Assembly (NCBI RefSeq): GCF_900149695.1
Contig: NZ_LT703004.1
Span: forward strand, 248,001-312,000
Source of the DNA: Anderseniella sp. Alg231-50
GTDB lineage: Bacteria; Pseudomonadota; Alphaproteobacteria; Rhizobiales; Aestuariivirgaceae
Direction: 5' to 3'
DNA: 64,000 bases
Part shown: in pieces, positions 46,402-54,832 of the stretch
Numbering within the stretch: the stretch's first letter is position 1
Layout of the letters: each line of letters begins with the position of its first letter
Notes under the pieces: generated by a model
What the model saw: the letters and a program-made list of their open reading frames with translations, nothing else
Told to the model about the DNA's origin: nothing
The model's database searches: none
Position numbers and translations under genes: made by a program

Positions 46402-48150
46402 CTACTTGTACATGGTCTGGGCTTTGGTGCCGGGTGCATATTCGTCCGGGTCGACCCACACGTTCACAACCGCACATTTGCCGGTCTTCGCGATGGCTTC
46501 CCTGGCCCGCTGCAGGGCCGGCTGGATTTCTGAAGCCTCGCGCACTTCTTCGCCGTAGCCGCCGATCATCTCGCCGAACATCGAGAACGGAATGTCGCCG
46601 AGCTTGTTGCCGATATTGCCGCGCTGTTCGCCATACTTGGCGATCTGGCCGTAGCGGATCTGGTTCATGTGCGAGTTGTTTCCGACAACAGCCAGATAAG
46701 GCGCGCCAAAACGCTGCGAGGTTTCCATGTCGAATGCAGTCATGCCAAATGACCCGTCGCCATAAAGGCACATGACCTCCTTGTTTGGATTGGCCAGTTT
46801 TGCCGCCATGGCAAACCCGGTGCCGACACCAAGTGACCCGAGCGCGCCAGGGTCCATCCACTGGCCCGGACCGCGCGGCCGCACGGCCTGCGCAGAAATG
46901 GTGACGATGTCGCCGCCATCGCCGATGTAAATCGTGTCTTCGCCGAGGAACTCGTTGATTTCCCAGGCCAGACGGTAAGGGTGGATCGGATTGCGGTCCG
47001 ACGTGAACAACGGCATCAGTTTTTCGAGTGCTACAGACTCAGCAGCGCGCAGTTTGGCCATCCATTGCTTGCGCTCATCCTGAGCAGACTTGTCGATGCG
47101 CCCGGACGCAGCCTGTTCCACCGCCGCCAGGATAGCGCCGGGATCGCCGCACAGGCCCAGGTCCACGTCACGGTTCTTGCCGACAGTGTTGTAACCCATG
47201 TCAATCTGCACCAGGGTTGCTTCCTTGGAGATGCGCTTGCCATAGCCCATGCGGAAATCGAACGGGGTGCCGACGATCAGGATCACGTCGGCTTCCTTGA
47301 ACGCCATCGACCGGGTGCGGTCAAAGCCGTGCGGATCACTTGGATGCAGCATGCCGCGGCTGGCGCCGTTCAGATAGGCCGGAATATCCAGCGAGCGCAC
47401 CAGCGAGATGGCTTCATTGTGGCCCTGGGCTGCCCATACCTGCTGGCCGAACAAGACCGCGGGCCGTTTTGACTTAACCAGGATATCGGCAAGTTTCTCG
47501 ATATCGGCAGGATCGCCGATGGAGCGCACCGAGCCACGGTATTTGCCCGGTGTTGGCAGAACAGCCTTTTCAACCGGAATTTCAGCATCGAGGATGTCAC
47601 GCGGAATTTCCAGGTAGGACGGCCCGTAGGCGCCATTGAAGCTTTCTCGCGCTGCCATGGCGATCATGTCGGCAACACGCTCTGTCGACAACACGCCTGC
47701 AGAAAACTTGGTGATCGGCGCCATCATGTCGACGTGCGGCAAATCCTGCAGCGACCCCATCTTGTGCTGGGTCAGCGATGACTGACCGCCAATGTGCAGG
47801 ATCGGACTTTCCGACCTGAAGGCCGTTGCCACACCGGTGACGGCATTGGTGCAGCCGGGACCTGCTGTCGTGACAACACAGCCCAGCTTGCCGGTCTGGC
47901 GCGCATAACCATCCGCCGCATGAGCCGCGACCTGTTCATGGCGGACATCGACAATGCGGATACCTTCGTCGATGCAACCATCATAGATGTCGATGATGTG
48001 ACCACCGCACAACGTGAAGATGGTATCGACACCTTCAGCTTTCAGCGCCTTTGCTACCAGATGGCCGCCGGAAACGACCGAACCATCCTTGGTCTTGGCC
48101 TTGAGGGTGTCATCTGCGGTCGTTGTCGGCGTTGCTGTCGTTGTACTCAT
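46402..48150 (-). CDS. ThDP-dependent lyase, 2-hydroxyacyl-CoA lyase / acetolactate synthase superfamily
   Basis: 582 residues. Glu72 in VRHEQVAAHAADGYAR activates the cofactor; the ThDP-Mg motif runs from GDGS (464-467) to NN (491-492). The middle domain is of the POX/ALS type. The active-site Tyr-Glu pair of oxalyl-CoA decarboxylase (GDYEEMD) is missing: the aligned segment reads GSLQDLPHVD, as in 2-hydroxyacyl-CoA lyases and ALS. The neighbouring Frc-like and formyl-handling genes favour a 2-hydroxyacyl-CoA lyase that releases formyl-CoA. GGGAG lies ten bases before the ATG. First enzyme gene after gntR. Confidence 0.8.
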   Translation of the reverse strand: MSTTTATPTTTADDTLKAKTKDGSVVSGGHLVAKALKAEGVDTIFTLCGGHIIDIYDGCIDEGIRIVDVRHEQVAAHAADGYARQTGKLGCVVTTAGPGCTNAVTGVATAFRSESPILHIGGQSSLTQHKMGSLQDLPHVDMMAPITKFSAGVLSTERVADMIAMAARESFNGAYGPSYLEIPRDILDAEIPVEKAVLPTPGKYRGSVRSIGDPADIEKLADILVKSKRPAVLFGQQVWAAQGHNEAISLVRSLDIPAYLNGASRGMLHPSDPHGFDRTRSMAFKEADVILIVGTPFDFRMGYGKRISKEATLVQIDMGYNTVGKNRDVDLGLCGDPGAILAAVEQAASGRIDKSAQDERKQWMAKLRAAESVALEKLMPLFTSDRNPIHPYRLAWEINEFLGEDTIYIGDGGDIVTISAQAVRPRGPGQWMDPGALGSLGVGTGFAMAAKLANPNKEVMCLYGDGSFGMTAFDMETSQRFGAPYLAVVGNNSHMNQIRYGQIAKYGEQRGNIGNKLGDIPFSMFGEMIGGYGEEVREASEIQPALQRAREAIAKTGKCAVVNVWVDPDEYAPGTKAQTMYK

Positions 48151-48215
48151 TTGTCATTGGCTCCCTGAAATATCTTTGTGTCGTTCGGCCCACTGAGAAG
48201 GCCGCATTGTTGGGT

Positions 48216-48926
48216 TCAGCCTGCGCCTTCTTCAGCGCCGGAAAAAGTGTTCCAGTTCTTGCGGACATGACCATGCAGTCGCATGGTGTGTTCACGCACC
48301 AGCATTGAGGCAAGCTCGGCATTGCGGTCTTCAATCGCCTCAATGATATTCATGTGATCCACCACCGACCGGGTGATGCGGTCGCCTTCGGCCATGGCAC
48401 GTTCGCGAATGGAGCGCATGTGCAGGAACAGGCCCTTGGCGATATCCAGCAGCATCGGGCTGCCCGACAGCTCCAGAATACGCAGGTGGAAAGAGATATT
48501 GGCTTCGGAATATTCATGCAGATGCGCGCGCAATTCTGTCTCCCCCTTTTGCTTGGGCAGCGCCTTGCGCAGGGACTCAATCTCCCGGTCACTGGCATTC
48601 TCAGCCGCCATGCGTGCAGCCATGCTTTCAAGTGACGCCCACACCACAATCATGTCGAGCACTTCATCCAGGCTCTTGCGGCGTATGAAAACACCACGGC
48701 GCGGCTGAACTTCGACGAAGCCCTCCTGCTCCAGCCTGGTCAGCGCTTCACGTACCGGCGTCCTGGAAATGCCAAGCTGCTCAGCGAGCGCGCGCTCATC
48801 GAGGCGCAGGTTGGCATCCGCATCATACAGGTTCATGCTGCTGATGGCGTCCTTGAGCACATCATAAATATGCTCCTTGAGGCTGAAATTGGTGCCGACA
48901 GGCTTGAGTTTCAGACGAGTTGCCAT
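48216..48926 (-). CDS. GntR family transcriptional regulator, FCD (FadR) class
   Basis: 236 residues. An N-terminal winged helix with LDERALAEQLGISRTPVREALTRLEQEGFVEVQPRRGVF (about 42-80) is followed by an all-helical FCD ligand domain with the metal-binding His/Asp positions (SFHLRIL, HMNIIEAI, EHTMRLHGHV). It lies 65 bases upstream of the ThDP lyase gene on the same strand and heads that operon. Two palindromes upstream of it recur before tctC, so it probably controls both itself and the transporter, releasing DNA when the acid is present. Confidence 0.9.
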   Translation of the reverse strand: MATRLKLKPVGTNFSLKEHIYDVLKDAISSMNLYDADANLRLDERALAEQLGISRTPVREALTRLEQEGFVEVQPRRGVFIRRKSLDEVLDMIVVWASLESMAARMAAENASDREIESLRKALPKQKGETELRAHLHEYSEANISFHLRILELSGSPMLLDIAKGLFLHMRSIRERAMAEGDRITRSVVDHMNIIEAIEDRNAELASMLVREHTMRLHGHVRKNWNTFSGAEEGAG

Positions 48927-49228
48927 GATTTGTTGCGGGCCTTATCGCTGCGAACCGGACCTGTGCAGGCATTGGCGCCTGTGGTCCGTGGTATACCAAG
49001 TACCACGAACATGGCACGAGCGGGCATGCAAGCAGAGTCCGCATTCCACATTGTGGATACCCACGCAGGCTTAGCAGTGAAACAAGGCTACGATTATGGC
49101 TGCAACTGCCGGGACGCCGGTAAAAAGCGGGCTTTCAAATTGTCCAATTGAACCAGCCAACCTCCTCCAGAACGCATGAGCGGCGCCGCTCGGGAGCAGG
49201 TTGTGCCATCAGGACTTCCGTCAATCGG
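48927..49228. other. Interval upstream of gntR
   Basis: 302 bases holding the gntR promoter (minus strand) and its candidate operators. The right part (49060-49228) shows nothing I can name. Confidence 0.5.
48989..49057. promoter_or_regulatory. Candidate GntR operators upstream of gntR
   Basis: TGGTATACCA (48989-48998) is a perfect ten-base palindrome 62 bases before the gntR start. TCCACA-T-TGTGGA (49045-49057) is a perfect 13-base palindrome further up. Both motifs recur 6 kb away in front of tctC. Confidence 0.68.
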
Positions 49229-50356
49229 TCACTTTGAAGTGGAAAATGTCAATTCTATGCAGATGCCGCGCTCACCCACGGCAGCAGCGGCAATCTTGAT
49301 CTCACACAAACGCAGCAGCATCGCTGCCAGCGCCATTCCATAGCCGCTGGCATTACCGGTCAGGCTGATTTCCTTCACCGGTTCGCCGCTTTCAATACTG
49401 TCCAGAATGGACTGCACATCGGTCCTGCCGACCTCGAATTCGACAATGACACTCAATGCATCAGGCTCAGACATCCGCGCACCAAGCTTCAACTGGCTGC
49501 CTGGTCCGCCAAGCACAGCTGATGTACGCAGCAGGCTGGCGATGGCGCGTCTGGCAACGCGCGCGTCCATGCGCACGCAACTGTGTCCGATCACCTCGAG
49601 CATGGCGGCTGAGTCAAGCTCGACGTCTTCTGCAACCAGCACGGCCTGAATTTCGTCAATGGCACCGGAAATCAGCGTTCGCAGTTCACGGACTTCCAGC
49701 TCAACCGATTGTTCATTTCGCTGCAGGCGGATGATTTCCATCATCTCGTTCATGTTCAGCAGCAGGGCTTTGGCAGATTCGCGGATAAAACCGAGATAGG
49801 AAGTGCGCGTACTGGCATCAATCTCATTGCCGTCACCGGCAGCCAGAATGTCGACATACCCGAGAATGACATTGAGCGGCGTGCGAAAGTGATGTGCGAC
49901 CTGGGACACGAATGTCGTTCTGGCCTGCTCCATTACTTCCTTCTGCGCCAGCACATCGTGCATCGCCTGCTCGTTGCGGCGGCGCGAGGTAACATCATTC
50001 ATCAGGATCAAAGTGCCGCCCAGCCGGTCCTGGACGTCAATATACTGCAGCTCAAACGCGCAGCCGGTCAGTCCGGCAACCTGCTTCGGACAATCCCGCA
50101 ATTTGGGCGAAATATCGTAAAGAGACAGGGCGGCCAGATGTTCCCGTTTACTGCTGACAAACTCCAGTTTCAGCAATCCCGCGCGGCGGAGCATGTCATA
50201 AAACACTTCATTGCTGGTTATGACGCTGCCGTCGGCGCGAACGGATGCCACGCCGCAGGCCACATTATTCAAGGTGACCTGCAGGAGTTCCGCATCCGAG
50301 GATGCAACAGCCGTTTGATTTTGACTTGCAGTCAGCGCCACAAGGCGGGCCTCCAC
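49229..50356 (-). CDS. PAS domain histidine kinase-like protein with atypical ATP-binding domain
   Basis: 375 residues, no membrane segment, so cytoplasmic. A PAS-like domain (about 20-125) is followed by a HisKA dimerisation helix with the H-box VAHHFRTPLNV (His155). The C-terminal part should be the HATPase domain, but I see no clear N-box (NLxxNA), and only weak glycine motifs (GNASGYGMALAAM fits a G-box remnant). It may be a kinase with a much-diverged domain or a histidine phosphotransfer/phosphatase-type protein. No response regulator gene is adjacent. GTG start at 50356. Confidence 0.72.
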   Translation of the reverse strand: MEARLVALTASQNQTAVASSDAELLQVTLNNVACGVASVRADGSVITSNEVFYDMLRRAGLLKLEFVSSKREHLAALSLYDISPKLRDCPKQVAGLTGCAFELQYIDVQDRLGGTLILMNDVTSRRRNEQAMHDVLAQKEVMEQARTTFVSQVAHHFRTPLNVILGYVDILAAGDGNEIDASTRTSYLGFIRESAKALLLNMNEMMEIIRLQRNEQSVELEVRELRTLISGAIDEIQAVLVAEDVELDSAAMLEVIGHSCVRMDARVARRAIASLLRTSAVLGGPGSQLKLGARMSEPDALSVIVEFEVGRTDVQSILDSIESGEPVKEISLTGNASGYGMALAAMLLRLCEIKIAAAAVGERGICIELTFSTSK

Positions 50357-50507
50357 ACCGGAATCGTAATTTCACCCCTGAATCAGCTGCGCCTGTCCCC
50401 GCAAAATACTCACTGTCCCTACAGGGTAATACACTTGCCTGCGAATTTACCCTTGAATTCTAAAGCAATCATTGATGGCAGGTCTGGATGACGCTAATAG
50501 AGCGGGC

Positions 50508-52169
50508 ATGGTTGATAATCTCAAAATAATGCTGGCTCAATTGAACCCAACAGTTGGTGCAGTTGCGGCGAATTCCGACCTCGCACGTACTGCTCATGCC
50601 GAGGCGGCGGCGGCTGGGGCCGATCTCCTGGTATTCACGGAATTGTTCATTTCCGGCTATCCGCCGGAGGATCTGGTCCTGAAACCAGCATTCGTGGACG
50701 CCTGTCAGGAGGCGGTGAAAAACCTTGCCGAGCTGACCGGAAACGGCTCGCCGGCAATGCTGATTACCTCACCGTGGGCCGAAGACGGCAAGCTCTACAA
50801 CGCAGCCATTCTGCTGGAAGACGGCAAGGTGGATGCGGTGCGCTTCAAATACGATTTGCCCAACTATGGTGTGTTTGATGAAAAACGGGTGTTTGACCCG
50901 GGCCCCGCACCGGGGCCGATCAACTTTCGCGGCATACGCATCGGGGTGCCTATCTGTGAGGACATCTGGACCGAGGAAACCTGCGAAACGCTGGAGGAAA
51001 CCGGCGCAGAGTTGCTGATTGTGCCAAACGGCTCACCGTTTGAGCGCGACAAGCAGGATGTCCGTCTCAACCTGGTCGTGGCACGGGTGACCGAAACCAA
51101 CCTGCCGATGATCTATGTCAACCAGGTGGGCGGTCAGGACGAACTGGTGTTTGACGGCGCTTCCTTTGTGCTGAATGCCGACCGTTCACTGGCCTGCCAG
51201 ATGCCGGAATTTGAAGAAGCGATGCTGCTGACCGAATGGACCCGCGGCCCCGACGGCTGGGTGTGCGCCGGGGCTGATACCGCCCGGCAATTGCTGGGCT
51301 ATGAGGAAATCTGGCATGCCTGCGTCCTGGGCACACGAGACTATGTGCGCAAGAACCGATTTGAAAGTGTCGTGCTGGGGCTGTCCGGCGGCATAGATTC
51401 CGCCGTGGTTGCGGCAATGGCGGTCGACGCGCTGGGACCAGACAAGGTGCACTGTGTGATGCTTCCTTATGAATACACCTCGTCCGACAGCCTTGAGGAT
51501 GCCGAAGCCTGCGCGAAGGCGCTCGGTGTGCGCTATGACGTTGTGCCGATTTCCGAACCGGTTGCGGGTTTCCTGAATTCACTCGGGCCGATGTTCGAAG
51601 GCACGACCGAAGGGGTCACTGAGGAAAACATCCAGTCGCGCACCAGGGGCGCCATCCTGATGGCGATTTCCAACAAGTTCGGCTCAATGGTTCTCACCAC
51701 AGGCAACAAGTCGGAAATGTCGGTCGGGTATGCCACGCTTTACGGCGACATGAACGGCGGCTTCAACCCGATCAAGGACGTCTACAAATCAGATGTCTAC
51801 GCCCTGGCAAGCTGGCGCAACCAGTCGGACGGCACCGGCCTTGAAGGTCCGGCTCGCCGCGTAATCCCGGAACGCATTATCAGCAAGGCACCGTCTGCGG
51901 AACTCAGGCCGGACCAGACCGACCAGGACTCGCTGCCGGAGTACGACGTGCTGGATGATATCCTGGACGGACTGGTTGAAAGTGAAACCTCACTGGCAGA
52001 CCTGGTTGCGAAGGGCCATGACCCGGCCGTGGTCGAGCGCATTCAGCATCTGCTCTACATTGCAGAATACAAACGCCGCCAGGCTGCGCCGGGCGTGAAG
52101 ATTACCCGCCGCGCTTTCGGCAAGGAACGCCGCTATCCGATTACCAACGGCTTCCGGGACAAGGCCTGA
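50508..52169 (+). CDS. nadE: Glutamine-dependent NAD+ synthetase
   Basis: 553 residues. An N-terminal nitrilase-type glutaminase domain (about 1-250) with Glu (FTELFISGYPPED), Lys (RFKYDLPNYGVFDE) and Cys (PICEDIW) catalytic residues, then the NAD synthetase domain with the PP-loop LGLSGGIDSAVVA. It amidates nicotinic acid adenine dinucleotide. I started at the ATG at 50508 (MVDNLKIMLAQLNPTVG), which matches the family; an in-frame TTG/ATG at 50472/50475 has no ribosome binding site. Convergent with the NrtR-like regulator of NAD metabolism. Confidence 0.95.
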   Translation: MVDNLKIMLAQLNPTVGAVAANSDLARTAHAEAAAAGADLLVFTELFISGYPPEDLVLKPAFVDACQEAVKNLAELTGNGSPAMLITSPWAEDGKLYNAAILLEDGKVDAVRFKYDLPNYGVFDEKRVFDPGPAPGPINFRGIRIGVPICEDIWTEETCETLEETGAELLIVPNGSPFERDKQDVRLNLVVARVTETNLPMIYVNQVGGQDELVFDGASFVLNADRSLACQMPEFEEAMLLTEWTRGPDGWVCAGADTARQLLGYEEIWHACVLGTRDYVRKNRFESVVLGLSGGIDSAVVAAMAVDALGPDKVHCVMLPYEYTSSDSLEDAEACAKALGVRYDVVPISEPVAGFLNSLGPMFEGTTEGVTEENIQSRTRGAILMAISNKFGSMVLTTGNKSEMSVGYATLYGDMNGGFNPIKDVYKSDVYALASWRNQSDGTGLEGPARRVIPERIISKAPSAELRPDQTDQDSLPEYDVLDDILDGLVESETSLADLVAKGHDPAVVERIQHLLYIAEYKRRQAAPGVKITRRAFGKERRYPITNGFRDKA

Positions 52170-52187
52170 AACTGCAGTGCGCCGGAT

Positions 52188-52847
52188 CTAACGAATGATC
52201 TTGATTATGCCCGGGCTTTTCTCGCGGTACAGCTTTGCCGGGCGGTGAGCGCCTTCAATCCGCTTTGCACCGGTCTCTTCCAGGACGTCCAGCGCCAGCA
52301 CCCATTTGCGAAAGTTGCGCTTGTCCAGCGGTTCCGCCTTGATGGTTTCATAGACTGACTGGAGATTGCCGAGCGTGAATTCCTGCGGCAACAGGCAGAA
52401 CGCAATTGTGGAATAGTCCAGCTTGGCCTTCATCCGAGCGTGGGCCTCCTGCAGGATCACGGCATGATCAAAGGCCAGCTCCGGCAGGTCATCCACCGCG
52501 AACCAACGCGCGCTGGCCGCGTCCGTTGCCGCTTCCACTGTGTGTTCGTCAGCCGGCACCAGCGCGAAATAGGCAACACTTACGACCCCGCCTCTCGGAT
52601 CGCGGCCCGGGTTGCCAAAACTCCCCAGTTGCTCCAGGTATACACCGCTGATGCCGGTTTCTTCCGTCAGTTCCCGTGCCGCGCACTGATCCAGGCCTTC
52701 ATTTTCAGTCAGAAAGCCCCCCGGCAGTGCCCAACTGCCTTTGTACGGCTGGCAAGCGCGCTCAATCAGCAGCACGTTCAGCACATCTGCGCGAACGGTG
52801 AAAACCGCAATATCCGTTGCAACGTTGAAACTGGCCGGCATGCTCAT
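52188..52847 (-). CDS. nrtR: NrtR-like NUDIX transcriptional regulator of NAD metabolism
   Basis: 219 residues. The NUDIX domain has a complete box, G44-x5-E50-x7-R58-E59-L60-x-E62-E63-x-G65-I66. The C-terminal domain (about 150-219) has the winged-helix pattern of NrtR: FTLGNLQSVYE...LDKRNFRKWVL...RPAKLYR. NrtR proteins bind ADP-ribose and repress NAD genes. The complete box means hydrolase activity may persist. I started at the ATG at 52845-52847; the frame stays open far upstream but would run through the divergent gene. Neighbours: nadE downstream, SPFH and NAD-kinase-like genes divergent. Confidence 0.87.
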   Translation of the reverse strand: MSMPASFNVATDIAVFTVRADVLNVLLIERACQPYKGSWALPGGFLTENEGLDQCAARELTEETGISGVYLEQLGSFGNPGRDPRGGVVSVAYFALVPADEHTVEAATDAASARWFAVDDLPELAFDHAVILQEAHARMKAKLDYSTIAFCLLPQEFTLGNLQSVYETIKAEPLDKRNFRKWVLALDVLEETGAKRIEGAHRPAKLYREKSPGIIKIIR

Positions 52848-52861
52848 GAAATCCGTATACC

Positions 52862-52912
52862 TGATAGTAAGTGTCTTGAAAACACTATCATGTAAGTGTA
52901 TATATAACACTA
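52862..52912. promoter_or_regulatory. Tandem palindromic operators between nrtR and the SPFH gene
   Basis: Two copies of TAAGTGT-N7-ACACTA, at 52868-52887 and 52893-52912, 25 bases apart. Copy 1 also sits inside an outer TGATAGT/ACTATCA repeat (52862-52868 and 52884-52890). Each copy lies about 20 bases from the start codon of one divergent gene. The likely binder is the NrtR-like protein. Confidence 0.75.
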
Positions 52913-52934
52913 ACTGATGAAAAGGAGATGTGTC

Positions 52935-53852
52935 ATGTTCGTGAGACGCTACAAGGGTTCGCCCGATACACACATAATTCAATTCGAGAACGGCAAGGTC
53001 AAACGCCATGGCCGCGGGCTCAGCTTTTTCTATATGCCGCTGACGACGGTGCTGATGGAAGTTCCGATGGTGAGCCAGGACGTTCCGTTCGTGTTCACTG
53101 AAACAACGGTTGATCATCAGGAAGTCGCCTTGCAAGGCGTCATGACCTACCGCATCACGGACCCGCTTCTGATGACCGCGTCCCATGACTTTACCATCGG
53201 TCATAGCAGCAAGATGGCGCGTGGCGACGGCCAGGAAAAGCTTACCATGCGCCTGGTCAACGCCATACAGGGCACAGCCCGCACGGTTATTGCCGAAATG
53301 ACCCTTGAGCAGGCCCTGGCTGAAGCCGCCAATCTGTCAGTTATTGTGACTGAAGCCGTGTCGGGTCATCATGCCCTGCACGATGCGGGCATCATGGTTG
53401 AAGCCCTGCATTTCAGCAGTGTGCGGGCCATGCCGGAAATCCAGAAAGCCCTGCAGACCGATTACCGGGAACGGCTTCAGAAGCAGGCCGATGACGCGAT
53501 CTACGCCAGACGCGCGTCTGCCATTGAGAATGAACGTGAATTGAAGCAGCGCGAACTGGCAACCGACGTCGAGATCGAGCAACGCCGGGTCGAACTGGTC
53601 AATACGCAGGTCCGCAACAAGCTGGCCGAAGCGGAAGCCGACGCCAAGGCCGAGCGCATGAAACTGGAGCCGTATGGTGAGGTGGAACCGCAAGTCCTGA
53701 TCGGCCTCGCCCTGAAAGACTGGGCCGGACATGAAGGCAGCATCGGAAACCTGACCATTACGCCGGACATGCTGAGCGGACTGGCAGGCTGGATGAACTC
53801 GACCAGCGCGGCAAAACCCGACGGTATCAGCGATGAACACCAGCCCAAGTGA
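52935..53852 (+). CDS. SPFH/Band 7 domain protein
   Basis: 305 residues. An SPFH domain (about 5-185) begins without the usual N-terminal membrane helix, then comes a charged coiled coil (about 190-240, rich in Glu, Arg, Gln, Ala) and a short C-terminal part. Stomatin/flotillin-like proteins form large rings on membranes or bind partner proteins. AGGAG lies seven bases before the ATG at 52935; an in-frame ATG at 52917 overlaps that site. It overlaps the NAD-kinase-like gene by 20 bases and shares its operon and the operator region. Confidence 0.85.
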   Translation: MFVRRYKGSPDTHIIQFENGKVKRHGRGLSFFYMPLTTVLMEVPMVSQDVPFVFTETTVDHQEVALQGVMTYRITDPLLMTASHDFTIGHSSKMARGDGQEKLTMRLVNAIQGTARTVIAEMTLEQALAEAANLSVIVTEAVSGHHALHDAGIMVEALHFSSVRAMPEIQKALQTDYRERLQKQADDAIYARRASAIENERELKQRELATDVEIEQRRVELVNTQVRNKLAEAEADAKAERMKLEPYGEVEPQVLIGLALKDWAGHEGSIGNLTITPDMLSGLAGWMNSTSAAKPDGISDEHQPK

Positions 53853-54777
53853 CGTAAACCGGGTTGTACTGGTGACCAGAAAGACCGAACTGGACGAACT
53901 GGTCACCAGGTTCGCCACCCTCCCCCAGGCCAGGTTTTTTCTGGAACACGCAGGCACTGACTTTGCGCCCATACAACACGCCCACGACACATACCAGCGC
54001 GCCCTGGAGACGGTTAGCCGGGCGATCCCGCGCGACATCAAGGTATTGCGCATAGACCGCGATCAGGTGCCGTTTACCGAGTTTGATGATGACCTGGTTG
54101 TTGCACTTGGCCCGGACGGGCTGGTGTCGAACACCGCCAAGTACCTGCCGACACAGCCGTTGCTCGGCGTGAACCCGGACCCGGCTCAATACGATGGCGT
54201 ATTGCTGCCGTTTGCACCTGAAGAAGCGGCCGGGGCAATCAGTCTCGCGCTGAACAACGAGGCGGTGCTGGCCCATGTCAGCCTTGCACATGCCGTGAGC
54301 CGCGATGGCCACAGCCTGCTTGCCTTCAATGACCTGTTCATCGGGGCAGCCAGCCACGTGTCGGCGCGTTACGAACTGCATCATGCGGGCAAGGCAGAAC
54401 GCCAGTCCTCGAGCGGCATCATCGTTTCAACCGGCGCCGGTTCCACCGGCTGGCTCCGGTCTGTTCTGACCGGGGCCCGGTCCATTGAGGCCATTGCAAA
54501 CGGACGGGCGGCGCCCTCGCCTGTCGACTACGCCCTGCCCTGGGATACCAGTGATCTCATCTACTGTGTGCGCGAACCGTTCCCCAGCAAGATGAGCGGC
54601 ACCACACTCGCCTATGGCACGGTCAACTCAAAGCACCCGCTGGAGGTGACGTCTCATATGGCAACGGACGGTGTGATCTTTTCTGACGGCATCCAGTCGG
54701 ATGCGATACCGTTTGAAACGGGTTCCATTGTTTCGGTTGGTGTCGCTCGACAACAGGCGCACCTGGTGGTGCAATGA
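53833..54777 (+). CDS. NAD kinase-like protein (ATP-NAD/NADH kinase superfamily)
   Basis: 314 residues. DDLVVALGPDG (86-96) stands where NAD kinases have the GGDGT motif: the Asp is kept but the first Gly-Gly/Thr frame is altered to G-P-D-G-L. The NAD site follows in FNDLFIG (165-171) and STGAGSTGW (199-207), both well kept. It resembles the mitochondrial NADK2-like branch more than bacterial PpnK. It may phosphorylate NAD(H), or bind it as a sensor. It overlaps the SPFH gene by 20 bases. Confidence 0.8.
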   Translation: MNTSPSDVNRVVLVTRKTELDELVTRFATLPQARFFLEHAGTDFAPIQHAHDTYQRALETVSRAIPRDIKVLRIDRDQVPFTEFDDDLVVALGPDGLVSNTAKYLPTQPLLGVNPDPAQYDGVLLPFAPEEAAGAISLALNNEAVLAHVSLAHAVSRDGHSLLAFNDLFIGAASHVSARYELHHAGKAERQSSSGIIVSTGAGSTGWLRSVLTGARSIEAIANGRAAPSPVDYALPWDTSDLIYCVREPFPSKMSGTTLAYGTVNSKHPLEVTSHMATDGVIFSDGIQSDAIPFETGSIVSVGVARQQAHLVVQ

Positions 54778-54832
54778 CGCTTTCAGCCATCCTCTGCTTG
54801 CGCTGGCCATGCACTGCCGCTAAACGAGCGTC

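Noticed and set aside
46402-48150. Oxalyl-CoA decarboxylase
   Set aside because: The Frc-like neighbour suggests it, but the Tyr-Glu active-site pair is replaced by a G-S-L-Q-D segment, so I did not use the oxc name.
52848-53204. Longer NUDIX protein with 119 extra N-terminal residues
   Set aside because: The extension would run through the operators and the divergent SPFH gene and has no similarity to NUDIX proteins.
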